Positions 8,757-16,987 of a DNA stretch of 64,000 nucleotides are shown here, one piece after another. The translations under genes and the position numbers were made by a program. Source of the stretch: Vibrio sp. S17_S38 (lineage in GTDB: Bacteria > Pseudomonadota > Gammaproteobacteria > Enterobacterales > Vibrionaceae); the NCBI RefSeq assembly GCF_014694375.1, contig NZ_JAAUWW010000016.1, positions 1 through 64,000 of the forward strand, read 5' to 3'. How positions within the stretch are numbered: the first letter of the stretch is position 1; the number at the start of each line of letters is the position of its first letter. The notes under the pieces are model-generated. The model did no database searches. It had not been told where the DNA came from and saw only the letters and a program-made list of their open reading frames with translations.

Positions 8757-9746
8757 ATGTTGAAAAATAAAACGTTAAAACTTGCGACTCTTGCAGCTGT
8801 CATTGGCGGCTCACTGGCTATGTCATCGGTGGCGAGTGCAGCGACTGAAATTAAAGCGGCATTTAACCAATCAAATAAGCACCCACAATACCTTGCGTTA
8901 CAAGACTTCGGTAAAAAGTTAACGAAAGAAACAGATGGTCGTTATAAAGTTTCCATTTTTCCTAATGAACTATTAGGTGATCAACGTGCAGCATTAGAGC
9001 TAGTTCAAACGGGTTCGATTCAAATGGCCGTTGTGGCTAATCCATTAGTTGAAAATTACGATAAGACTTTCCGCGTGATCGGAATGCCATATATCTATTC
9101 AGGCCCTGAGCATCAAGAAAAAGTATTTACTTCTGGCATCTTAGATAATCTATTTGCATCAACTCAACGATTTGGTTTTGAAGTATTAACGGCCTATACC
9201 GCAGGTGCTCGCAGCATGTACACCAAAAGTGGCCCAGTAAAAAACATTGCCGATATGAAAGGCGAAAAAATTCGTGTGATGCAATCAGATACCATGATCA
9301 AAATGTTGTCATGCATGGGTGGGACAGGCGTTCCGATGGGGCAAGGTGAAGTATACAGTGCTGTGCAGCAAGGTGTTCTTGACGGTGCTGAAAACAATGA
9401 AATTACTTATTCTGACTTAAAACAATACGAAGTCGCGCCTTTCTTTTCGAGCACTCGCCATTTAATGGTGCCTGACTTAGTCGTCATCAGTACCGACTTC
9501 TTAGACACGATGTCAAAAGAAGACCAAGCGACACTGAGAAAATTGATCAAAGCAAGTACGGTGGAAGAATTTAATATTTGGAATCAGCAAATTTCTGCGG
9601 CAAAAGCCAATGCTAAATCCCATGGTGCAACGTTTACGGATGTTGATATCAAACCGTTCCAAGAAAGCTGTAAGAAGTTGCAAGATGAGTTAGTTGAAAC
9701 TCCAGCGCAAAAAGATCTATACAACAAAGTGGTATCAATGCAGTAA
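8757..9746 (+). CDS. dctP: TRAP transporter substrate-binding protein (DctP family)
   Basis: A periplasmic solute receptor of 329 residues. A signal peptide ends VASA before ATEIKAAF. The mature protein shows DctP features, including FPNELLGDQRAALELVQTG and the conserved arginine region KIRVMQSD that binds the carboxylate of organic-acid ligands. The ATG at 8757 is spaced well from GGAG at 8744. It lies 39 bp after kduI, so the ligand is probably a uronate or an unsaturated oligogalacturonide product; this is inference from context. A strong terminator-like hairpin follows, before the membrane subunits. Confidence 0.88.
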   Translation: MLKNKTLKLATLAAVIGGSLAMSSVASAATEIKAAFNQSNKHPQYLALQDFGKKLTKETDGRYKVSIFPNELLGDQRAALELVQTGSIQMAVVANPLVENYDKTFRVIGMPYIYSGPEHQEKVFTSGILDNLFASTQRFGFEVLTAYTAGARSMYTKSGPVKNIADMKGEKIRVMQSDTMIKMLSCMGGTGVPMGQGEVYSAVQQGVLDGAENNEITYSDLKQYEVAPFFSSTRHLMVPDLVVISTDFLDTMSKEDQATLRKLIKASTVEEFNIWNQQISAAKANAKSHGATFTDVDIKPFQESCKKLQDELVETPAQKDLYNKVVSMQ

Positions 9747-9757
9747 ACACAAAAAGG

Positions 9758-9790
9758 AAGTTGGGCATCGTAGTAGTGCCCAACTTTTTT
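9758..9790 (+). terminator. Intrinsic terminator between dctP and dctQ
   Basis: A perfect 10-bp stem, AAGTTGGGCA with TGCCCAACTT, closes a 9-base loop and is followed by four more T. It sits just after the dctP stop and 14 bp before dctQ, so part of the transcripts should end here. It would make receptor mRNA more abundant than permease mRNA. Confidence 0.85.
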
Positions 9791-9803
9791 GGGGCTAAGT
9801 GAA

Positions 9804-10331
9804 ATGGTAAACAATCAATCTAACTTTCTAAAGAGAGTCAATCAGGTTAAATCTGCGGTCGATTTTATTGCTTCTTGGGCATGTATTACGATTGTCGGAG
9901 CAATGACTTTACTTGTTACTTATCAAGTGGTTTCGCGTTATTTATTTAATAGTCCAAGTGGTGTTAGTGAGGTGTTATCTCGCTATTTGTTTATTTGGTT
10001 GATCTTTTTTGGTAGCGCTTATGTGTTTGGTTTAAGAGAACACATGAGTATTTCTTTTATTAAAGATAAATTTTCACCAAAAATGAAAGTTATCGCCGAT
10101 ATGTTCATTGAATTGGTGGTTATAGTCTTTACATATTGCATCATGATTTTTGGTGGCTATAACACCGCAATGCGCCAAATGTGGCAATTAGATTCTGCAT
10201 TACAAATCCCTATGGGGGTTATTTATTCTGCTATTCCGATTAGTGGGTTATGTATTTTATTTTATTTCATTTGTAACGAGATCAATCTATTTGCTCGTTT
10301 AAAAGAAATAAACCACGAATCTAATAAATAG
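9804..10331 (+). CDS. dctQ: TRAP transporter small membrane subunit (DctQ family)
   Basis: A 175-residue inner-membrane protein with four hydrophobic segments, the usual size and topology of DctQ, which helps the large DctM subunit assemble and receive ligand from DctP. Conserved features include the SRYLFN/SRYLFIWLIF region near residues 45-70. I chose ATG 9804; the longer frame from TTG 9789 starts inside the terminator hairpin tail. It is followed closely by dctM. Confidence 0.85.
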   Translation: MVNNQSNFLKRVNQVKSAVDFIASWACITIVGAMTLLVTYQVVSRYLFNSPSGVSEVLSRYLFIWLIFFGSAYVFGLREHMSISFIKDKFSPKMKVIADMFIELVVIVFTYCIMIFGGYNTAMRQMWQLDSALQIPMGVIYSAIPISGLCILFYFICNEINLFARLKEINHESNK

Positions 10332-10342
10332 GAGTGATTGAT

Positions 10343-11650
10343 ATGGATTTAGCAATTCTTGCCGCATTGATCATGTTTGGTGGTGTGGTTTTCTTCCTGA
10401 TTATTGGTACGCCAATTAGTATTAGTGTTGGGATTTCATCTTTTGCTGCGATGCTGGTCATTTTGCCAATGAAAGGGGCGATGTTAACTTCGGCTCAACG
10501 TATGTTTGTGGGCCTTGACTCCTTTGCTTTACTGGCGATACCTTTCTTTATCCTTGCAGGTAATATTATGAATAACGGCGGGATCGCGATCCGCCTAATT
10601 AACTTCTCTAAAATTATCAGTGGCTTCTTTCCTGGATCTTTAGCGCAAACCAATGTGGTATCAAACATGTTGTTTGGTTCTATCAGTGGCTCTGGCGTGG
10701 CATCAGCGGCGGCGGTCGGTGGCATTATGTCACCAATTCAGAAGAAAGAAGGTTATGATCCGGCCTTTAGTACGGCAGTCAATATAGCTTCTGCGCCAAC
10801 GGGAATGTTGATCCCACCAAGTAATACCTTGATTGTTTATGCAACGGTCGCCGGTAGTGTGTCTATCTCTGCTTTATTTATGGGCGGATATTTACCGGGT
10901 ATTTTATGGGGGGTTGGCGTGATGATTGTGGCTGGCATTATGGCTAAACGTCGTGGTTATCTTGCGAAGCATCGAATGACACTGTCTGAATGTGGAAAAG
11001 TGGCGATTGATGCAATTCCAAGCTTATCTTTGATTGTGGTCGTTATTGGTGGAATTTTAGGTGGTATATTTACTGCTACAGAAGCCTCGGCGATTGCCGT
11101 AGTGTATTCATTATTCTTGAGCGGTTGCTATCGGTCTCTTGATTTTAAAACACTGCCACAGATATTCCTAAATACGGCAAAAATGTCGGCCATTGTTATC
11201 TTTATGCTAGCAACCTCCTCAATTATGTCTTGGGTAATGGCATTTACTCAAATTCCGGGGATGATCGCAGACAGTTTATTATCTTTAACTGATAACCCAA
11301 TCATCATCTTATTGATCATCAATATCGTGTTGTTGTTCGTGGGAACCTTTATGGACCCAACGCCAGCTGTCTTGATCTTTACGCCTATCTTCCTACCGAT
11401 TTGTATGGGATTAGGAATGGATCCAGTCCAGTTTGGTATTTTATTAGTGTTCAACTTGTCACTGGGTACGATTACCCCTCCTGTGGGGCCAATATTATTT
11501 ACCGGCTGCAAAGTCAGTGGCATAAGTATCGATAGTGTAATTAAAACGCTGTTGCCATTTTTCTTTGTGATTTTCTTAGTCTTAATGATGGTGACTTACA
11601 TTCCGGCTATTTCGATGGCAATTCCACAAGCGATGGGACTTGTGGGCTAA
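10343..11650 (+). CDS. dctM: TRAP transporter large permease (DctM family)
   Basis: The sodium-coupled transport subunit, 435 residues with about twelve membrane segments. Family motifs are visible: FALLAIPFFILAGNIMNNGG, SGSGVASAAAVGG and IPPSNTLIVYA. The ATG at 10343 has AGGAG at 10330-10334 in front, which favours it over GTG 10334. The gene ends the kduI-dctPQM unit and is followed by a terminator at 11682. Confidence 0.9.
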   Translation: MDLAILAALIMFGGVVFFLIIGTPISISVGISSFAAMLVILPMKGAMLTSAQRMFVGLDSFALLAIPFFILAGNIMNNGGIAIRLINFSKIISGFFPGSLAQTNVVSNMLFGSISGSGVASAAAVGGIMSPIQKKEGYDPAFSTAVNIASAPTGMLIPPSNTLIVYATVAGSVSISALFMGGYLPGILWGVGVMIVAGIMAKRRGYLAKHRMTLSECGKVAIDAIPSLSLIVVVIGGILGGIFTATEASAIAVVYSLFLSGCYRSLDFKTLPQIFLNTAKMSAIVIFMLATSSIMSWVMAFTQIPGMIADSLLSLTDNPIIILLIINIVLLFVGTFMDPTPAVLIFTPIFLPICMGLGMDPVQFGILLVFNLSLGTITPPVGPILFTGCKVSGISIDSVIKTLLPFFFVIFLVLMMVTYIPAISMAIPQAMGLVG

Positions 11651-11681
11651 TCATAGTTCCACGATATATAAAATGTGATTT

Positions 11682-11722
11682 AAGCCCCTCAACTCGAAAG
11701 AGAACATGTTTGGGGCTTTTTT
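11682..11722 (+). terminator. Terminator after dctM
   Basis: AAGCCCC at 11682-11688 pairs with GGGGCTT at 11712-11718 and is followed by a T run. It overlaps the ATG at 11706 that would otherwise start the next ORF, which argues for the later start at 11775. Confidence 0.75.
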
Positions 11723-11774
11723 CTATCTTGATGATAAGATTAATCAATGCATAGTCGATAAGCTTGGACGTAGA

Positions 11775-12545
11775 ATGGAAATAAATAAGAAAACGGAATA
11801 TCGAGCGCCTGCTTTAGAAAAAGGGTTGGAGATTTTAGAATTACTGGCACTTCAATCTGAGCCTCTTACCAAAAAACAAATCTCAGAACGGCTGAATCGC
11901 AGTGTGAATGAAATTTTTCGCATGTTGTCGGTGTTGGTTGAAAAACAATATATTCAATATGATGCAGACAGCTCGGGCTATGTATTAACCCTTAAAATGT
12001 TTGCCTTGTCGAACCAATCACCACCCGTGGCTATTTTACTAAAACGTGCGGTTTCATTAATGGAAGCGTTATGTTTGAAAGTAAATCAATCCTGCCATTT
12101 AAGTCGCTATAGTAATGGCGAATTAATTGTGATCGCTAGTCATGAAAGCCCGTATAAAATGGGTTTTAGTTTACGATTGGGAGCAAAGTTAGATATTTGT
12201 TCATCAGGTTCAGGGATTGTTTTATTAAGCTTTAGTGAAGAGTCACAACGAGAGATGATGATATCGCGTGAAGCAAATGCAACGAAAGAAGAAGTGAAGC
12301 ACGCATTAGGGCAAATCGAGAAAACCAAACAGCAAGGTTATTATGTTGGTGAGAGTCCGCAAATATCCGGTGTGACCAATATTTCAGTGCCCATTTTTGG
12401 TGTGTTTGGTGAAATTATTGCGGTGGTAACCACGCCGTTTATGACGCTTAATTCTAAAACTGTCCATCACCATATTGCCGACTTAGAGAATACACGCAAT
12501 GAGCTATTATCACTGGCATCACTGCTGCATCAGAATTTGTCTTAA
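11775..12545 (+). CDS. IclR-family regulator, KdgR-like by context
   Basis: A 256-residue regulator. The N-terminal winged helix-turn-helix covers residues of about 12-75 (ALEKGLEILELLA, then LTKKQISERLNRSVNEIFRM), and the C-terminal IclR effector domain follows, with a typical SGSGIVLLSF and a ligand-pocket region near VGESPQISGVTNISVPIF. KdgR, which controls pectin and hexuronate genes, belongs to this family, and the neighbours are kduI and a TRAP transporter, so that role is likely. The start was chosen after the terminator of dctM. Its likely binding site is the inverted repeat at 7761. Confidence 0.85.
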   Translation: MEINKKTEYRAPALEKGLEILELLALQSEPLTKKQISERLNRSVNEIFRMLSVLVEKQYIQYDADSSGYVLTLKMFALSNQSPPVAILLKRAVSLMEALCLKVNQSCHLSRYSNGELIVIASHESPYKMGFSLRLGAKLDICSSGSGIVLLSFSEESQREMMISREANATKEEVKHALGQIEKTKQQGYYVGESPQISGVTNISVPIFGVFGEIIAVVTTPFMTLNSKTVHHHIADLENTRNELLSLASLLHQNLS

Positions 12546-12555
12546 GTTCGGGATA

Positions 12556-12586
12556 ATCAGTTCGGATAAATAATATCCGAACTGAT
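12556..12586. terminator. Convergent hairpin between iclR and the DMT gene
   Basis: A perfect 13-bp stem, ATCAGTTCGGATA with TATCCGAACTGAT, closes a 5-base loop between two convergent genes. There is no long T run on either side, so it may act as a 3'-end processing barrier as much as a terminator. Confidence 0.6.
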
Positions 12587-12600
12587 CTTGGCGTTTAGGT

Positions 12601-13548
12601 TTAAACTTTATATTCAACAGGTTTTCGGCGAACTCTCGTTACGAGGTAAATCCCACTACATACTAGAATTAATGCGGCGAGATTTTTCCATTCTAGAATA
12701 TTTTCATTGAGGAATAAGGCCGATAGCAAGCTGCCAAATATAGGAATTAAGAAGTTAAAAATAGTGATCATGCCGACTGAGTTATACTTCAATAAAACAC
12801 TCCACAACGCAAACGCGGCAGAAGATAACAGTGCTAAATAAATCATGAGTAAAGTAGATGATGAATCAAATTCACCACTGCTGCCACCAAAGCTAAATCC
12901 AATGACTAATAATAAAACACCGCCAATGCTTAGCTGCCAAGCTGTCATTAACATCGCATCCATTTTCTGTGACAATTTTTTGCCATAGATAGAAGCCGAA
13001 GCCAGTAAAAATGCCGCTAATACAATGGAACCTTCACCCGCTAAAGAGAAATGGAAATCAAGTAGAGATGAATCAAAGTTAACGATAAATACGCCTAAAA
13101 ACCCAATTCCACACCCAAGTGCTTTCCTATGCGTTAGGCGATCATTTTGATAAATGAAGTGCGCAAGTAACACACTAAAAAATGTCCCTGTCGCATTCAT
13201 GATGGATGCTTTTACGCCTGTCGTGTACGCCAACCCAATGTAGAAAAAGATATATTGCAGTGTGGTTTGAGTGAGTCCAAGTAGTGCAATTTGGCGAAAT
13301 TTTTGAATAGTCATGCCAAACTTATGCTTGCCCATCACACGAGCAATAATAAGTAAAAATATACCAGCTAATAAAAAACGTTGCCCAGCAAACACCATTT
13401 GTGATGCGGTATCGTGTTGCCCAATTTCCAGTAAAGCATAGCCAGTTTTAATGGCGGGATAAGCGCTCCCCCAAAGAAAAGTACATAAAATCGCAAGGCC
13501 AAAAACAACTAATGGTCGGGTGAAAAATTCATTATTAGTGTGAGTCAT
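12601..13548 (-). CDS. DMT-superfamily (EamA) permease
   Basis: A 315-residue inner-membrane protein with ten hydrophobic segments in two EamA repeats, the drug/metabolite transporter architecture. The first repeat starts LAILCTFLWGSAYPAIKTGY; the second ends IFGSLLSALFLNENILEWKNLAALILVCSGIYLV. Substrates in this superfamily are very varied (amino acids, sugars, metabolites), and nothing here decides. It is encoded alone, between the uronate cluster and the amylase gene, with a short, unremarkable upstream region. Confidence 0.8.
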   Translation of the reverse strand: MTHTNNEFFTRPLVVFGLAILCTFLWGSAYPAIKTGYALLEIGQHDTASQMVFAGQRFLLAGIFLLIIARVMGKHKFGMTIQKFRQIALLGLTQTTLQYIFFYIGLAYTTGVKASIMNATGTFFSVLLAHFIYQNDRLTHRKALGCGIGFLGVFIVNFDSSLLDFHFSLAGEGSIVLAAFLLASASIYGKKLSQKMDAMLMTAWQLSIGGVLLLVIGFSFGGSSGEFDSSSTLLMIYLALLSSAAFALWSVLLKYNSVGMITIFNFLIPIFGSLLSALFLNENILEWKNLAALILVCSGIYLVTRVRRKPVEYKV

Positions 13549-13715
13549 GCTATATCCAAAAAAGTAAAAGAAAGGAATATTGGAAGGGGATTAATATAGC
13601 AAAATTAGAGCGGTATCTCGATGAGAAAAACAAAATAAACCTTCCAATCTTCTCTTTAAATAATAAAAACTTATAGGGAAGATTAAAAGGATGAATAGAG
13701 AGCTTGAGTTTACAG

Positions 13716-15074
13716 TTAAGCCATTAACATTAACCCTGATTGGGCAGGAATGGTTAAGGTATGTTGGGAGAGTAAATCATCCCCACCCAACAGCACACTA
13801 TATTGCGCGACGGGGAGGTTAACTTGAAATTCTTCATTACTTTTATTGATAGCAATAATACCTTTAGCCGCTTCAATACTGCCGCGCAGCAATACTAATA
13901 ATTCATTACCGCAGGCAAGAACATGAATCGGTTCGCCATGAACATGCTTATAAAAATGAATCATCTTAACTAAGTTATTATCGTACCAGCTTCTCATCCA
14001 ACGAGGGTGACCTAATGCGTCGTAATCATTACTGGTGTTTAAATCGGTATAAATGAGCGGTGAACCATCACAAGCACCGAGTAAGTAACAATACGCGAGT
14101 TGCTCATGTTGCGGCGACATTAACTGATCACGAAAGATATCGTTATTAGGAATATCATGAGTGACAGCAAAGGTGATCGCACGATCAGGCGCTAAACATT
14201 GACCATTTTCGGCTGCCGATAATAAAGACTTCATGCTGGCGTTATGTTCAAACACATTCAAAATAGAGTGGAACAGTGGAAAATCATACGCATCAAAGCT
14301 GGTGTGCTTAACAAAAGGTTGCAAGAATATTTCATACTCGGCTTTACCCACGCCACCATCGGTAATGATCTCGCCAAAAATTTTGACATCAGTACAAATA
14401 TTGGGTGTCCAAACCTTTTCGATATGTTGAGGAGAGAGGTGCTTTGCTGCATCAATGCGAAAGCCGTTTACACCCAGATTTTTTAGCGCACAGATATAAT
14501 GTTGTTGCTGTTTTATCACGTTGTCGGTTGGCGCAAGCGTGGGCAATCCCGGATCGGTGTCACTACCACTTAAGCGACCTGTTTGTACTTCTTTTGCATC
14601 CAGCCAGTTTTTAATTGGAAAAGCGGCTTCAAAATCGATTTCGGTGAATAGCGGTTGAGATAAATCACCAAACAAGCGAAGTTGTTCATAGTACTCTGGT
14701 TGAGCTTGATATTGCGCTAAGATCGATTGATTGGGGTAATTTAGATCGCTTCGTAGATAGGCTTCATTCGCCATGTGGTTAAAGACGACATCCACATAGA
14801 TTTTGATCTGCTGTTGTTTTAGCGCTTCAATCATGGTTATGAAATCCAGTGTATTACCCAATGGATTATCGATAATGCGATAATCTTGCGGCTGATAACG
14901 CATCCACCATTTATCTTCATCTGGTGACTTCATTGGCGGTGAAATTAAGACGGATTGATAACCTAGTTGTGCAATACGTTCGGCTTCTTCCGTGACTTTG
15001 TTATATGGCCAATCAAAGGCATGTAAAATCACATCAGCTTGAAATACGGCTGGCTTTTGTGTGAATACAGACAT
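13716..15074 (-). CDS. GH13 alpha-amylase-family enzyme
   Basis: A 452-residue alpha-glucan hydrolase without a visible signal peptide, so probably cytoplasmic. The four GH13 regions are present: DVVFNH at 95-100, GFRIDAAKH with nucleophile Asp208, GEII with the acid/base Glu235, and THD with Asp307. The last motif has Thr where most relatives have Asn before His-Asp. The C-terminal all-beta domain follows. It lies 90 bp downstream of lamB on the same strand, with a terminator between, and fits use of maltodextrins taken up by LamB and MalEFGK. Confidence 0.85.
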   Translation of the reverse strand: MSVFTQKPAVFQADVILHAFDWPYNKVTEEAERIAQLGYQSVLISPPMKSPDEDKWWMRYQPQDYRIIDNPLGNTLDFITMIEALKQQQIKIYVDVVFNHMANEAYLRSDLNYPNQSILAQYQAQPEYYEQLRLFGDLSQPLFTEIDFEAAFPIKNWLDAKEVQTGRLSGSDTDPGLPTLAPTDNVIKQQQHYICALKNLGVNGFRIDAAKHLSPQHIEKVWTPNICTDVKIFGEIITDGGVGKAEYEIFLQPFVKHTSFDAYDFPLFHSILNVFEHNASMKSLLSAAENGQCLAPDRAITFAVTHDIPNNDIFRDQLMSPQHEQLAYCYLLGACDGSPLIYTDLNTSNDYDALGHPRWMRSWYDNNLVKMIHFYKHVHGEPIHVLACGNELLVLLRGSIEAAKGIIAINKSNEEFQVNLPVAQYSVLLGGDDLLSQHTLTIPAQSGLMLMA

Positions 15075-15112
15075 AATGCCCCTTAAATATTAATAAAAAA
15101 AATTGAGAGAAA

Positions 15113-15142
15113 ACAACTAACGCCAGCAAAGGCCGGCGTTAG
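15113..15142 (-). terminator. Terminator after lamB
   Basis: CTAACGCC pairs with GGCGTTAG around a short loop. On the minus strand the hairpin is followed by TTGTTTTC. It separates lamB from the downstream amylase gene. Its ends look like attC core sites by chance (see rejected items). Confidence 0.65.
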
Positions 15143-15164
15143 CATTTAAGCGACTACGATGGCA

Positions 15165-16442
15165 TTACCACCATGCTTCCGCTTGGATGCCGACAGATAC
15201 TTCAGATGAGTTGCCTTTTCCGAAGCGGTCATCATTTTTAAAGTCATCAACATAAGAGGCGTAGACGCGAATTTCAGGGCGAGCCCAGAAGCCAGAACCC
15301 GCAGACCATGCTTGAGCGACGGTAAATTTAGTCCCTTCATTATCGGCGCCATCGGTTCCCCACTGATTGTCTTCGGTGTAGTAACCGGCTTCAAGTTCGG
15401 TTTTCATGATTTCAGACCAGTTATAGATTGGACGCACAACAATGTTGGCAAAAGTATGGTCTTTTTTATCGCCCTTATAAGAGCTTTGAGCGTACATCAC
15501 TTGGTGACCGAAATCCCAGTTCTCACTTAAATCTACCACACCGAAGTTAATCACACGGAAGCCTGTATCGCCATCGGAAACTGCAGGGACCCAGCTACCT
15601 GAGCCTAATCCAGCCATGCCCGATGCTGCGCCGTTGGTTGCAAATTGGAAAACCGTTTTGTTGAAGCCACCGAAGAAGTTACCTTGGGTGATCACTGCAG
15701 TCGCCATTACGCTGTCTTTAGTATCGAGATTGAAGTCTTCTTGATCATCCGATTCATTAACCATGTAGTAGTTTACGCCAAGCTCTAATGACGCATCTTG
15801 CCATAGACCTAATCCTGCGTAGCGTAAATCAAAGTTATTCACGTTAACGTTTTGGTTATCAGTTTTACCGTTACCATCAAGATCCACACCAATATCAGTA
15901 CCAGCATCATCACGCATGAAAGCAAATGAGATTTTACCAGGTCCTGCTGTGACATTTTCAATACCGCCGCCCGCACCACCAGAAGTATTCCAATAGTAGA
16001 AGTCAGTGATATGGATGTCTTGACGTTGGTAGTAACGTTTACCTGCCCAAAGAGTGGCATCTGGATCCGCATCGAATAGGCCTTTTGCTTGCACGTTAAA
16101 TTGCGCTAAAGCAACATCTGCTCCGTTGTCATCATCACGTGCTGATTCCCAACCGTTAGAGCCATCAGAGCCATAAGCAATCATTGAGCTAACAATAAAT
16201 TCTGCCGTTTCACCTGCTTTGATTGGTTTGGTGTCTAATTGAATTTCACCATAAACATCATTCTCATTGCCAAGACGACCGACTTTATTTTTTTCATATG
16301 ATTCATTGGCGCCACCATGAGCACTTACGCCAGCACCCGCTCGCATATAACCATGGAAGTCAGCTTCAACTGCCATGGCAGAAGAAGCAAGAAGAGCAGA
16401 AGATACCGCAGCAGCTGTTAAACAAACCTTTAGCGTTTTCAT
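15165..16442 (-). CDS. lamB: Maltoporin LamB
   Basis: An outer-membrane channel for maltose and maltodextrins, 425 residues. The signal peptide ends SSAMA before VEADFHGYMRAG, which matches the mature start region of LamB proteins. The protein is rich in alternating beta-strand pattern and ends in a Trp-rich tail (AEAWW), with the C-terminal aromatic residue needed for outer-membrane assembly. MalT-like boxes lie upstream. In E. coli lamB is in the malK operon; here it stands about 15 kb from malK with the bcs locus between. Confidence 0.93.
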   Translation of the reverse strand: MKTLKVCLTAAAVSSALLASSAMAVEADFHGYMRAGAGVSAHGGANESYEKNKVGRLGNENDVYGEIQLDTKPIKAGETAEFIVSSMIAYGSDGSNGWESARDDDNGADVALAQFNVQAKGLFDADPDATLWAGKRYYQRQDIHITDFYYWNTSGGAGGGIENVTAGPGKISFAFMRDDAGTDIGVDLDGNGKTDNQNVNVNNFDLRYAGLGLWQDASLELGVNYYMVNESDDQEDFNLDTKDSVMATAVITQGNFFGGFNKTVFQFATNGAASGMAGLGSGSWVPAVSDGDTGFRVINFGVVDLSENWDFGHQVMYAQSSYKGDKKDHTFANIVVRPIYNWSEIMKTELEAGYYTEDNQWGTDGADNEGTKFTVAQAWSAGSGFWARPEIRVYASYVDDFKNDDRFGKGNSSEVSVGIQAEAWW

Positions 16443-16589
16443 AATTACAATCCTTTATATTGTTTCCCGTTACCCGATTCATGCTATGACTCACTTGCAT
16501 GCCAATGGGTTGATGTTCGCTGAATGCGTATAACTTTCTTTGGTTTAGTCATTCAGTGATGGAGCTATCTTGCGAGAAATGCGTTAACT

Positions 16590-16855
16590 CAACATCCTCC
16601 TAAAAGAGAGGCGTAGGGGGAGTAGAATTAAAGGATGAGTGTGGTGATCACACTTGGGGCAGAGAAGCTTTGAACCGAATGTGAAGCGGGCAGTTTTTTA
16701 TCTAAGATTGGTGAGAAAATATGGGAGAACTATCACGAATTATACGGGTTTGTGATCTGGGCTTTATTTTGAAATTAGAGAAGAATTTAGTTGGCGCCGC
16801 GTTTGAATATTTTAAATATAAGGTAGCTTCTACTGCCAGACAGGAGGATGAGTCG
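16590..16855 (-). promoter_or_regulatory. lamB upstream region with MalT-like boxes
   Basis: MalT recognises GGA(T/G)GA-type boxes. Candidates are GGAGGATG on the minus strand at 16593-16600, a GGGGGAG run near 16616, GGATGA at 16633-16638 and GGAGGATGAG at 16843-16852. A dyad GTGATCAC lies near 16643. Together they support maltose-dependent control of the leftward lamB gene. The start point cannot be fixed by eye. No gene is seen in the 545-bp gap 16443-16987. Confidence 0.55.
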
Positions 16856-16896
16856 ATAGTTGCTAAGCAATAGATAAAAAGCTAAGCAGTAGCTAA

Positions 16897-16933
16897 AAGC
16901 CAACCGATATCTGTTATTGATACCGATTGGCTT
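16897..16933 (-). terminator. Terminator-like hairpin after bcsG
   Basis: AAGCCAACCGATATC pairs with GATACCGATTGGCTT (two non-canonical pairs) around a 7-base loop. On the minus strand it ends GGCTTTTAGC, a weak T tail. It lies between bcsG and the lamB upstream region. Confidence 0.6.
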
Positions 16934-16987
16934 AGGTCTTAAGTGACTTAAATGTACTTAGTTAAAGGCAGCGTAATGGTATTAAGT

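Noticed and set aside
15113..15142. attC-like site with CTAACGCC and GGCGTTAG
   Set aside because: It is a simple symmetrical hairpin just after lamB with no cassette ORF pattern; a terminator explains it.
16637..16655. CRP site upstream of lamB
   Set aside because: The GTGATCAC dyad does not fit TGTGA-N6-TCACA at the right spacing, so it is noted only as a dyad.
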